A model generated the notes under the pieces. That model had not been told where the DNA came from. It did no database searches and was given only the letters and a program-made list of their open reading frames with translations. A program made the translations under genes and the position numbers. From NCBI GenBank assembly GCA_030063045.1, contig JAQSEB010000111.1:868001-932000 (forward strand): a DNA stretch of 64,000 nt, written 5' to 3'. Below, in pieces: positions 36,039-47,007 of this stretch. Source of the stretch: Pratylenchus scribneri. Its lineage: Eukaryota; Nematoda; Chromadorea; Rhabditida; Pratylenchidae. Positions within the stretch are counted from its first letter, which is position 1. Each line of letters begins with the position of its first letter.

Positions 36039-36882
36039 ATGGTTATTTCGGGCATTCAAATTGTCGGCATTTACCTTTTACTTATCGCATTTTTCTATGA
36101 TAAAACTGGAGGTTTCAAGGACGAACCTGAACGATTGAAATACAGCATTCTGTGAGTTTAAAAATCAATAATTTTATTTATTAAATCTTTTATTTTTCAG
36201 TAAAAGTTTCCCAGTTCTTTTCTTGGCAAATGCCATCCATTTTGGCTATGGAAATTTGAAAATTTGGAGCCGGCGTCTTCTCACCACCGCATTATTGGCC
36301 GGTGCATGTGGCGATTTTATTATTAGTGCGTGCCGAAACATGGAATTGAGCTTTGCTTTGAGTGCCATCGTTTTTGGCATTGGGCACATTTTCTACATGG
36401 TAAGCAGTCGAATATTTTTGGTTTAATTTGATTTTATTTTTTAGGCTGGTTTTGTCACCCAATTGAAAAGGCTTTCCTCTCCACTCGTTGCTCTAATCAC
36501 GGTCTACGCAATCATAATGAATTATCAATTCCTATGGCCAAATTTTGCGGACCATCCAATCACCACCACAACATTAATTGCATATTCAATTGTTTTGTGC
36601 TTGGCCCTTGCCATTAGTGGATCATTGGTGTTCGAAGGAACACGGATGCAATTACCAAAACAAAAGGTGGATTATTATTTAATACAAAATAAATCAACAA
36701 TTTAGAATAATGTACTTCGATTCGCCGGCTACATCCTCTTCTTCATTTCCGACTCACTTTTATTGCTGGAACATGCCGGAATGGATTTTGCTTGTTGCAA
36801 AGAAGAACTCATTCTCATCACCTATTTTACTGCCCAATATTCAATAATGAAGGGAGCAGTGGAAACGGAGGAATTAATTTGA
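36039..36882 (+). CDS. TMEM86/YhhN-family lysoplasmalogenase
   Basis: Multi-pass membrane hydrolase that cleaves the vinyl-ether bond of lysoplasmalogens. Four exons: 36039-36151, 36201-36399, 36445-36666, 36706-36882; 711 nt, 236 residues. Seven to eight hydrophobic helices. Family motifs seen: LLAGACGDFII, FGIGHIFYMAGFV, GYILFFISDSLLLLEHAG and a last helix with ITYFTAQYSI. Conserved acidic residues sit in the GDF and SDS positions. The stop follows TEELI. Length matches the family. Introns are canonical. Confidence 0.88.
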
Positions 36883-37579
36883 ATGCGAAAAACATCAATC
36901 AATAATACTCATTCAAAGCATTTATATAACATCTTTTTGTGTAAATTAAATAAATTACAATATTAAACAATTGCATATTGTATTATTTTTTATCTCGCAA
37001 TAAATCTTTAATTTTTGTGAGTGAGACTTCAATCAATCTTCTAGGAAAATATGGATAGTGGTATTTTAATTTAACGAAAAAAAATCATTGAAGATAGCGA
37101 AAAGGTTATACCGGTTTAATGGTTTGTCCTAAACCCCCAAACCCTATAACCAATTCTATAGATCTCATCAATACGCATCGAAAGGTATATAAATTTTCAT
37201 GGTTTGATACTAAATTAAGGGTATTAAACCGTTTAAACCATAGTGGTTTTTGTTCAAATGACTTGTCTCGATCTCGACGAGATCTATCGATTGGGTATAT
37301 GGTTTATGCATCTAGGTCAAATGAATGAAACGCTATAATCTATTAAATACTTTTCTCACCATTTTAAATTTTTCCGAAAGATATTCAGTTCGATTTTTTT
37401 AAATTTAAAGAAAACAATTTATCATTTTAATCTCAATATTTTTGGTCAGAAAAAAGGTTAAAAAACACACAAAAAAAAACAAATTGAACTGTTTATTAGC
37501 TGGGCTGGGTAAATTATTTCTCATAAATCAAATTCGGATTTCCTTCTCAAATTCATTCCTTCCGTCTTTATTTGCAAAA
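36883..37579. other. Convergent intergenic region with foldback copy
   Basis: Lies between the stop codons of the lysoplasmalogenase (plus) and PP4 (minus). A GGTTTAAA-family foldback occupies about 37100-37345. No gene seen. Confidence 0.45.
37100..37345. mobile_element. Foldback repeat, GGTTTAAA family, copy 2
   Basis: Left half holds CTATAGATCTCATCAATACGC. The right half has the complementary GACGAGATCTATCGATTGGG. AAACCGTTTAAACC lies between. Same family as copies at 16.4, 38.7 and 47.3 kb. Confidence 0.6.
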
Positions 37580-40243
37580 TTAAAGAAAATAATCTGGTTG
37601 AGGCTTCTTTGCCGGTGCTCCTCGATTTTCCTGTTAAAATTAAATTTCAAATTAGCAAAAATAATTAAATTTGAACTTGTGGGGCTGCCTCAAAAATTGT
37701 AAAATCTTTGCCCAATTGTTCGTCCAATTCCAAAATTGCTGCCACATTCCCACATCTGTAGCAATAATTTGGGGCAGACCAAACAGTTAAAACCTTAAAA
37801 TAACAATTCAACAATTAATTAATTTTAATATTTTAACCGTTTCATTGAAATGCCATTTATAACCTTCGATCACCAATTGATGGGCACGGGCAATCATTTC
37901 GATGCCATTTGTCTCACAAAAATTTTTGACCACATCCGATCCGAATAAATAGCCAGCGCCGCGGGGACTGACACCGAAGCCGACGGATTCCTGAAATAAA
38001 TGGAAAAATTAAATTGTGATTAAAATGGGTATGCGTCCCAATTTGGCGTCGTTTATAACATCAAAGTTCAAAGCCATAACCAATTGTGATGATTTTGGTA
38101 TCAAATTAAAGAGTATAATTTTGGTTATAATGAAAATAATTTTAATTTAGACTGGTCCAGAATTGTTGGAGATATGCCCAAAAACTCAATTTTAATTGAC
38201 CTCAAATTTTTCGCTAGTTTTTTGGCATAATTCTATCATTTTTGAACCAAATAAAATTAATACCATTGGATAGCAAAAAGTCTGCTCTTTAATTTGATAT
38301 AAAAATCATCATAATTGGTTCAGTTTTTAATGAGTTATTTTAAATAGCGCCAATTTGGTCTTCTCTCTAGAAAAAATTGTAAAAGTAACCTCAGGATCGG
38401 ACCAGAGTAAATCACACATTGGACCTAATGAAAATATTAAAATTAATATTTGAAATTGTTTATTAAAAAAAACCATCATGTGGCACTTCCTGTTTTCGGT
38501 CGATTGTTCGAATTTGGTCAATTGTTTGAATGCTGGGCGAAAGGCCGCCATGGACGCAGAATATTCGATTATTGATTACGGCTGATAAACTTAGGCAATC
38601 GAACACTTCGGTGCAACAGCGCCTTAATAATTATATTTTAATTATTTAATTTGGCAATCCATTGGAATTATTAAAAGATTATAGCGATTCAATGGTTTAA
38701 TGGTTTGTCATAGACTCACAAAACCCTATAGCCCATACCCAAAACCCAATCGATTGAGCACATCAAGGAGGATTGAATTGTATATAATTTGAAGCGGTTT
38801 GATTAAAAATTAAAGGGTATTAAACCGTTTATTGGTTCAAAACTAATTTAAAACGGATTTTAAACCATTGGAACCATTTATTTTTGGTTTAAAACTAGTT
38901 TAAATAGGGTTTTAAACCGCTTGAACCGTGTTATAATCTTTTCGCCTTTTTCAGTTAGTTTTTCGCCAAATTAAATATTTATCTTTAATAGTAATTATAC
39001 CAAACGACCGCTGAACCATATTTGCGAAAGCATTCATCGTAGAAGCCATAGACCTGGGTTATTTGACGAGATTCGTGGTTGCCTCGGATGAGCATCATTC
39101 TAAATTGGAATATTTTAAATTAATTTGACCAAAAATTAATTTCACCTGTCCGGGTAACGAACTTTGAGTGCCAAAAGAAGCAAAAATGTTTCCACGGAAT
39201 AAAATCCTCTGTCCACAAAATCGCCGAGAAAAAGGCTTAAATTTTGGTTTTGGGAATTAATTAATCGATAAATATTTTATTTACTAATTTGTGTCCGGCA
39301 CTTGACCACCAACGCGGAATAATTCCATCAAATCGTGGAATTGGCCATGAACATCGCCGCAAATCTATTCGAAAAAACATTATTTTAGGGTAAAAATGCA
39401 GAAATAAACCGTCACTGGTGCATCTATCCGTTGCACATTTCCCTCTTGAAGGAGAATTTCACGGGCTTTTGCGCAAAGCACTTTGACTTCTTGTTCGGTT
39501 AGGCATTCACAACGCATTAGGGTTTCAATTTGTCTAAATTTAAAATGTAATAATTATTGATTATTTTCTAACAAGATTTGAAGTTTTTTAGTTCCGGTGT
39601 CCTAACAACATTTACCTATGTATCCAATTTATAATTTTCAACATATTAAAATTTATGAGCCAATAAAAAAATTTTTAATAAATGGTTTATCCGATTGTCC
39701 CTTTTTAGATTATTAGGTCGAAAGTCGAATCCGTTCGAGGAAATGTTAATCATTTTTTCATACATTCCACAGCGAAAAGTTTTATAAAATCCCATCCCAA
39801 GGAATAGGTGTTTAACTTTTATAAACCCCAACCCTAGCTCTAATCCAAGCTTTATCTCAATCCCATAAGCCATAACCTATCTTGCAAAATCCAAACTATA
39901 AAACTTTGAATCAATTTATCTACTTAAAAATATACAAATTAACTAACTAATGAATATATTTAATGTTTGATCAAATAGCAAAGAACCTGTCCAAATCGGC
40001 AATTCGCACTCCCGACTGAATTCCACTAATATTTATGCCCGAATCGCCGCTCCCCGTAATTGAAGATGATGAATTTGCGGCGGCCACGGTTGTCGATGCA
40101 TTTTGCATTGGTTCATCCTCATCCGGGTCCGGGCCACCACCACCACCGTTGTTTGCCGTTGATGAAATTATTCGGGGAGGGGAGGCCGCCTCAACAGCAG
40201 TTTGATCTTCCGAAGATGATGCTGGGCTAGTCGAATTGGTCAT
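37580..40243 (-). CDS. PPP4C: Serine/threonine-protein phosphatase 4 catalytic subunit
   Basis: PP2A-group phosphatase acting in centrosome maturation, meiosis and DNA-damage signalling; C. elegans PPH-4.1 type. Ten exons (40243-39987, 39533-39410, 39364-39285, 39235-39146, 39099-39001, 38622-38474, 38424-38390, 37990-37838, 37793-37677, 37630-37580) total 1,155 nt, 384 residues. Metal/catalytic motifs: [31 protein letters not shown], and the YFL C-terminus that PP4 uses for methylation. About 75 residues precede the conserved RIADLDRQIE start, Ser/Asn/Gly-rich with DPDEDEP; nematode PPH-4.1 also has an extension. The intron at 38623-39000 holds a foldback repeat copy. Confidence 0.95.
38680..38950. 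mobile_element. GGTTTAAA-family repeat, copy 3, in a PP4 intron
   Basis: Shares GGTTTAATGGTTTGTC, CCCAATCGATTGAGCACATC and GGGTATTAAACCGTTTA with the 37.1-kb copy. Contained in the intron between PP4 exons 5 and 6. Confidence 0.6.
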
Positions 40244-40479
40244 TTTTGTCTATTTATTTTTGCTTACTATTTAAAGATTTTTAAACATAAAAATGATAAA
40301 ATTTAATAGTAAAATAAATGACAAAATGATTCAATTTAATTAATTAAATGTTTTCTTTAAAGTTGGAAGATTTTATTCAGTGAATTTTATTTGGATGAAT
40401 TTTAAAAAAAATGAAAAATAAATGATTGATAACTTTAAAAATATTTCATCCCATCCATCTTCGCTTATCTTCTTCTTAA

Positions 40480-41537
40480 TTAGCGACGATCATGGTAATA
40501 ATGTTCATCGTCTCGGCGTCGTCGATCGCCCCGGTCCCGATCTCGTCCTCCGCCTCCCCGGTCGCGATCGCCGCGATCTCTTCCGCCTCCTCCCCGGCTT
40601 CCACTGCCACGATCGTCCCATCCATCGTCCGCATAAAATCGGTCATGGCGGCGATTGCTTCGGAAACGACCACCGCGGCCACCGTAGCAGCGTTCATAAC
40701 TGATTTTGTGAATAATTTTGGTTTAATTTTTGAAATTTATAACTAACATGTCATCCGAAACATTCTTCAAATGCATAAAATTGCAAAAGCCGCCCTTCGA
40801 ACATGTACTGATTTCGTGTTGTCGGCAGCGTGCCTCGCGAAAGTCCGAAACCGGTGACAATTCAGCATAAATTGGATTACCATTGAACCTTAATATTAAA
40901 AGATAAAATATAATTTTTTAAAATTTATAAACCATCGATTCTCCAAATCGTTCACAGCCTTCTCGGCATCTTCTTCATTCACAAATTTCACGTACAAATT
41001 TCCAACCTAAAAATTAATTTAATAAATTTATTTTGAATTTTTTTATTAACCATGTGTTCGCCAATGTTTTCGCAGACCTAAATAGTAACTTTATTTATTA
41101 TTTTTGAATATTTATACATTCAATTCTTCAACGGGTCCATATTTCTTTTCCAATTCGGTGAACACTTCCTCATAAAAGTCGTCAAAATGTCTTTGTTCCA
41201 TATCATTGTCGCGTCCCACTTCTTTAATAAATAATTTTAATGAAATTAACCAAAAACAAACTATCATAAGCATCCGCCTGACGAACATCCACCACTGGAC
41301 TTTGATAGAAATTCTTCAGTAAAACGGTGTTGGAAAATGTCGGTTTATGATGTGCTCGATAGCATTTGTCACCGTGGCGGCATGCACCGATCTATTAAAA
41401 ATAGGAAATATTTTTGATATCAATATAATGAAAACCTTGAAGAAAAATGAACAATTGACTTTGTCCTTTTCAGTCCCATAAATGCTGGCCAAATATTCAG
41501 CCCCAGATAATTCATCAGTTGCATCGTAGCGTGGCAT
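40480..41537 (-). CDS. U2AF1: U2AF small subunit (U2AF35)
   Basis: Recognises the AG of the 3-prime splice site with U2AF65. From ATG 41537 to TAA 40480 in about seven exons (first 41537-41436, second starting 41391). Order: first CCCH zinc finger (CSFFFKIGACRHGDKCYRAHH), atypical RRM (FEEVF-type EEVFTELEKKYGPVEELN, VGNLYVKFVNEEDAEKAV, NRWFNGNPIYAELSPV), second zinc finger (CRQHEISTCSKGGFCNFMH). The tail is Arg/Gly/Asp-rich (GGGGRDRGDRDRGGG) instead of a classical RS domain, ending HYYHDRR. Long antisense frames over this tail are compositional shadows. Confidence 0.95.
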
Positions 41538-42094
41538 TTTTAATTTCGTTTTTCAACAATTAAATCTGATAAATTAGCATGTGCTGTGAGTCCAAATAGG
41601 AAATTTTATAAATTTTAAAAAATTGGTTAATTTATTTTTAATTGCCTAATAAATTGTAGAAAGAAAATTAAGCAAGTTAGTTTTTAAGCTCTAGCGGGGG
41701 CCCGGGGTGCTGGCGGCGTTTAACGAAAATGCCAAAAGTCCCCTCCCTCCCCCCGGCCCCGCCCGAAGCGATGGCGATATTAAAAGACATTTTATCCAAA
41801 CCACTTTTTTTAGCTTAAACTTAAAGGGGTTGGGTATTGGGTTGGTTAAACCTTAAACCCGAAAACCAAGTGTTTTGGGATTCTACATTTAAAACCCTTA
41901 AAATAAAACCCGTTTTAAAACATCATTTAATGAATGTTAGATTAACAAAAACATGGTTCGATTGAAATGTTTTAAATAGCTTTCGCTGAACTAAACATCT
42001 ACGCAATTTAATTTACACGAATTATGAGGTTCAATAATTTCAAACCAAAATTTATAGGAAAAAAGGATTTTATTTTGATAATGATATTAATAAA
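41538..42094. other. Divergent promoter region with a GC-rich island
   Basis: 557 bp between the start codons of U2AF35 (minus) and the AT-hook kinase (plus). Contains a short GC-rich island at about 41690-41785 with runs such as GGGGGCCCGGGG and CCCCCCGGCCCC, and a GGTTTAAA-like AT-rich stretch after it. Confidence 0.45.
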
Positions 42095-45000
42095 ATGAAA
42101 CATCTATCACTTAAACCGTCCCAGCGTTTGCAGCTCGATGGATCGACAATTTTGGCGAATAAAACTGAACAAATGCCTCAACAATATCAAATGGTTAACT
42201 TTAAATTTTTTAATTAAATTACTATCATTAAAGAATGGCAAATCAAAATCGAATTTGGCGTCGATGAATGATAACAAGTCAGAGATGAAGACGAAGCAAC
42301 CATTCGGCAAAAAACGCAGCGGTTTATGCGCCAAAAATGGGAATTATGTGGAAATTGAAGAGAAGCCAGAACCGACTCCAAATAGATTTGAATTATTTGG
42401 ACTGAGACCAATAAAAAAGCAAATGCCTCTGCCTTCAAAGCCGAAGCAAAATCAAAAGGTAAAAATATGACTCAAAAAATGGAGTTTATCAATGACCATG
42501 TGTAAGCTAATCTAATTACAAATTTTGAAATCAACAGTCAACACCAATTTATTTTTGAAATATTTTTCAGTTATTAAAGGCCACAAAGTCGATTGAAAAA
42601 GCGACACGCAAAAGGAATTGGACAGATAATAACATTTTGGCAGGGCGAAGATGGTCAATGAAAAACCCGCTTGATCATTTATTGGTATGAATCATTTTGA
42701 TTTTGGAAGATTAAAAATAACTCGTCAAAACATATGTGAATGGGAGGGTGGAATATTTAAATATAAAAAAACATAAGAAAAGGTTGGGTCTAGGCGAATG
42801 GCGAACTAAGATAGCTTCCCAATCAGCGATAATCTGCGAGAGAGAAAAGGGCGGAGAAAAACGCATATTCCATTCATTTATTTTTTAATTATGCCTGTTA
42901 CTTATTATAAGTTATAATTTATAAAGAGAAAACAAAACCAATCCAACACCCTTTATTTCACTTCTTCTATTTCAAAACATTTTTAATAAATGGGAGATGG
43001 GGGAGGGGGGGGACACAAAAAAGGTCATCCATCATTTTTGTTGGTGAATAACAATGCCAACTCAAGTAGGTAATAGCTGAGAGAACAGTAATAGCGATGA
43101 CACACCTTTCCTGCTCCCAGAAAATAGGGGGAAGGGGAAATATTCGATCCATTCATCAATGTCAATGAATCAAAAGGAAATAAGAACATTAACCAAATCA
43201 TTCTTTCTATCCATTTTGACAAAAACAAATAAATTTCCAAATCATTTTCAGAAAGAACAACAAAAACAGCAGAAAAAGACATCAACAAAAATGGCAAAAC
43301 CAAAACCGAATAAAAAAGAAAACGTGGAGGAAAAGCAACAAAATGAAGAAAATTCTGGAGAATTGACCAACAAGGAAGAAGAAGGAATAATTGAGAAAGG
43401 CCAACGGGTTGAACCAATTATTAAAAAGAAGCGAGGAAGACCACCAAAAGGAATTGCCACCACCAATAAGAAGAAAGAAACCAAGCAGAAAAAGAGAGGA
43501 AGAAAGCCGAAAAATACGGGAATGTTGAACAAGGAAGAAGATGGAATAATTGAGAAAGGTCAACCGGCTGAACCAATTATTAAGAAGCGAGGAAGACCAA
43601 AAGGAAGTGGAGTGAAACGAAATTATTTTACTTGGGAACCGGTGACAGAAGAAGAAGCCTCAGAACCAGTGATCAAAAAAACAAGGACGCGAGGGGCAAA
43701 GAAGTATGAAGAAAAAGTGGTGGAGGAAAAATTGGTTGAGGCCGAACAACTATTGGAATTGGAACCAGAACCAAATCAACAACAAATTGAACAGGTATAT
43801 TCATTTTTTGATAATCAAAATTAGATGGACTATGGAAATTGGAATTTGAGAATTGAGCCAATTTTGGAAATCTGGGCTTCTAGAAAAACCAGAGTTTCGA
43901 TAATAATCTCATTCGACTCAGCATTATCGATTTAGTCTGAAATTTCAGTTTCCGGTAAAACTTAAGAAAAAATTAATAAACCAAAATCGGTTTGGAATGG
44001 AAATTTCATAGACGAAATCGACAATGGCGAGTCGAATGAGAGCCCATTTTTGAATCTTTATATTGCTTCGAAGTTCGAACCCGAGATTTCTAGAATTGCC
44101 TGAAGTCTAGGATAGGTGCCGATATTTTTAAAATAGGCTAGCCTAGTAAATTCCTTTTCTCTATAAAATAAAACCTTTTAATTATATAAATTTAATTAAA
44201 TATCCTATCCTATTAATTTAATTATTCATTTTCATTCAGGAAGAAGAAGAGACCAATGAAGATTTACCGTCACTCCCATTTTCTGGTCATCCATCTTCTC
44301 CACCAACACCGCCACAATCCTCATCCACGACATCATCTTCAACTTCAACCCCAAATTCCGCCACAACAACAAATCCAAATGAATTGTCTCCAGAAGTGGC
44401 AAAAGTACTTGAATTTAAACAACGTCTATTGAAAGTTGATGATAGGGGATATTTGAAATGTCCGAATAATTCTCTCATCAATAAAAGATGTAAATTTGTT
44501 GATCATTTTTCAGTATAAATTATTAGTCAATTTTAGTTGATGTTGATAAGCCACTTGGCGACGGTAAATTCTCGAATGTTTATTTGGTCCGGGATTGGCG
44601 GGACGGCGTCAAAAAGGCCATTAAAATAATTCGAAACACTCCGGAATATATGGCAGCGGCGGAAGAGGAAATTGAAATGCTGAATTATTTGGACAAGGTT
44701 GATCCGGAAAAGAAGGAACAATTCGTCATTAGAAAATTGGAAACATTGCGCGTTGAGCAATTTGGCCATGTATGTTTTCAAATTAATGTGAAAATTATTT
44801 TTATTATAATTTTATTATGCTTTTTTTATATTTAATAAATATTTAGTAAAACAAAATTCAAATTTTAATTAATAATAAATTCCAATATTTTTTTCAGCAT
44901 TGCATCCTATTTCCAATGTACGGCAAAGATGTTAACACATTTATGGTTTGTTTTTTTATTATTCCAATAAATAAAATTAAAATTTAGAAGGCAAATAAAT

Positions 45001-46403
45001 ATCATCCATTTCCGCTGGATCAAATTCGCTATATGGCATATCAGGTATAAATTTTCTATCAAAAAAAATTTTGACTATTTTTAGTTGATTCATGCCACCA
45101 ATTTCCTTCACAAAAACCACGTGATCCACACCGATCTGAAGCCGGAAAATATTTTGTTCGTCCATGACAAATTCGCCACTAAAACGGCCAAAAAAATCAA
45201 AATTCTTCGGGTAAATAAATAAATAAAATTAATTAAAAACTTATATATTTTTATAAATTAAGATTGGAGATTAGGCTACAATTAAAATTGAGTAAAAATT
45301 TATTATTTGTAAGTCGACAATTTAAAAAAACAAATGGGGGATCTTTTGTAGCTTAGCAAGGCTAGGTTAATTTTATGCCTGACTATTGCAGACTCAATAA
45401 GTTCCAGTACTTAAATGGTTTTGGTTCCCATTTTTGGATAAACCGGGGAACCTCCCTCCTAAATACCGGCCTAATAGTACCCGTGATCAATCCGATTGTA
45501 CTTATCTATTTTGAAGGATGCCACAATTCGTTTATGTGATATTGGAAATGCGGTGTTTGCTGGTCGACCCCAAAAGGACAAATGCGTTTCCACCAGCCAT
45601 TATCGTGCTCCCGAAGCCATTCTTGGTAAATTAATTTAAAATAATTTTAAATAAATTGTCCCCAATTTTTCAGAAACCGGTTTTGGCCATCCCTGCGATG
45701 TTTGGTCATTGGGTTGCATCATTTTTGAACTTTATGCCGGCCATTTTCTCATCCCAAAAGTCAGCAATTTGACACATTTGCAAATGCTGGAGCGAATTTT
45801 GGGCACCACAAATGAACTTCCACAGTGGATGCGAGAACAAACAAAAAAGTAAAATTAGCAAAAATCCAAAATTTAATTTTATTTTCAGACCCGGCTTATT
45901 CGATAGTCGATTAAAATTGCTCAACCGCAAACAACCACAGGAAGAGAGGGATAGTAACTGTAAAATCGAAGACGCAAAACCATTAAAGGTTACTTTGAAC
46001 ATTAATAAAAATTGAAATTATAAATCTATTTTTCAGTCGTACATCTATGCCGGACATGAAGATGACCCGGACCATAAGGCCTTGTTTGATTTGATTGCCC
46101 AAATGTGAGCAAAAATAAATTTAATCCAAATAAAAATAATCATTAAGGCTCAACCACGATCCAAATATGCGGGTAAAATTGGCCACTTCCCAAAGCCATG
46201 AATTCTTCAATTCACTTGAACCAGCGTTGAGGGCAAAAGTGGACCGAGGAGGATGGGATGAAGACAAAAAGCAGTCGCGAAAACAACGAAACAAAATTTA
46301 CCCGTCGAAAGTCAAACAAAATGGCCAACAACAAAGTGGGATTATTGCCGAGAATTTTGATGCTGACGGGAATGGAGGAGGAGCTGGGCCAAGCCATAAA
46401 TGA
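42095..46403 (+). CDS. LAMMER/CLK-family protein kinase with three AT-hooks
   Basis: Dual-specificity CDC2-like kinase expected to phosphorylate SR splicing factors. Fourteen exons join in phase, 2,403 nt, 800 residues: 42095-42193, 42234-42458, 42571-42684, 43252-43794, 44240-44489, 44537-44769, 44898-44945, 44988-45044, 45085-45210, 45517-45625, 45674-45848, 45889-45988, 46037-46104, 46148-46403. The N-terminal half is basic with AT-hook cores [18 protein letters not shown] and KKRGRPKGS, then a Ser/Thr-rich linker. Kinase: [35 protein letters not shown] (DFG changed to DIG), [27 protein letters not shown], and LAMMER-like [10 protein letters not shown]. Exons 1-3 could be a separate 147-residue gene, because exon 3 also reads through to GTA-TGA. 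Confidence 0.82.
43870..44115. mobile_element. Foldback element in the kinase intron 4
   Basis: Inverted arms: CTCATTCGACTCAGCATTAT-CGATTTAGTCTGAAATTTC on the left, complement on the right (GAAATTTCATAGACGAAATC-GACAATGGCGAGTCGAATGAG). The core is shared with the element at 2290-2640. Lies wholly inside an intron. Confidence 0.6.
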
Positions 46404-47007
46404 AATGAATTTTTTGGATAATTTCAAATATTTAAATTTATTTTTGATTTGATTTTTATTATTTAAGTCCCAACAATATGTTTCCATTCCAGTCTTTTTA
46501 TTCTTGTCTTCTCTTCGTATTTGCCTTATTAGTTTCCCGATCTCGCCCATTGCCTTATATTATTTTGCAAAAATGATTTATATTTTAATAATTTGATTAT
46601 TTTGCCATCTTTTTTATCATTTAAACAATTGTTTACTTAATAATGAGACCCCAATATTCGCACCATTTTTTAATTTCTTGCCGAATAAATAAAATCTCAA
46701 TTTTATTATTTTTTTATATTATTAAATGTTTAATAACAATTTATATTTAAATCAAGTTCAAACGCCGGTGACCACAACTAAATTATAACCAAAAAAGTTA
46801 CCAATCGAAATGGGCTAAACGCTAAATCAATTAATTATACCCACCCCCGGAGCAATCGTCATTTTGTCTCCAAACCAATTTCGTTCAATATTTTATTAGT
46901 TAAACTAAAAATCGGTGAATTTTCTCGAATTTTAAAACCTTTAAATCTACTCACTATCATTCAACCATTTTAGTTCACAAAAAAAAATGCTACAAAATAT
47001 TTAAAAA
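46404..47007. other. Intergenic, no gene seen
   Basis: About 600 bp of AT-rich sequence between the kinase stop and the MOB1 region. No ORF, repeat or structure stood out. Confidence 0.4.

Noticed and set aside
40422..40746. Long plus-strand frames opposite the U2AF35 tail
   Set aside because: They mirror the repetitive Arg/Gly/Asp codons of the real minus-strand exon and lack splice or start context.
42685..43251. Reading the 42-kb exons as a separate 147-residue gene ending at GTA-TGA
   Set aside because: Not excluded, but the canonical donor and exact phase-0 match to the AT-hook exon make a single kinase gene more likely.
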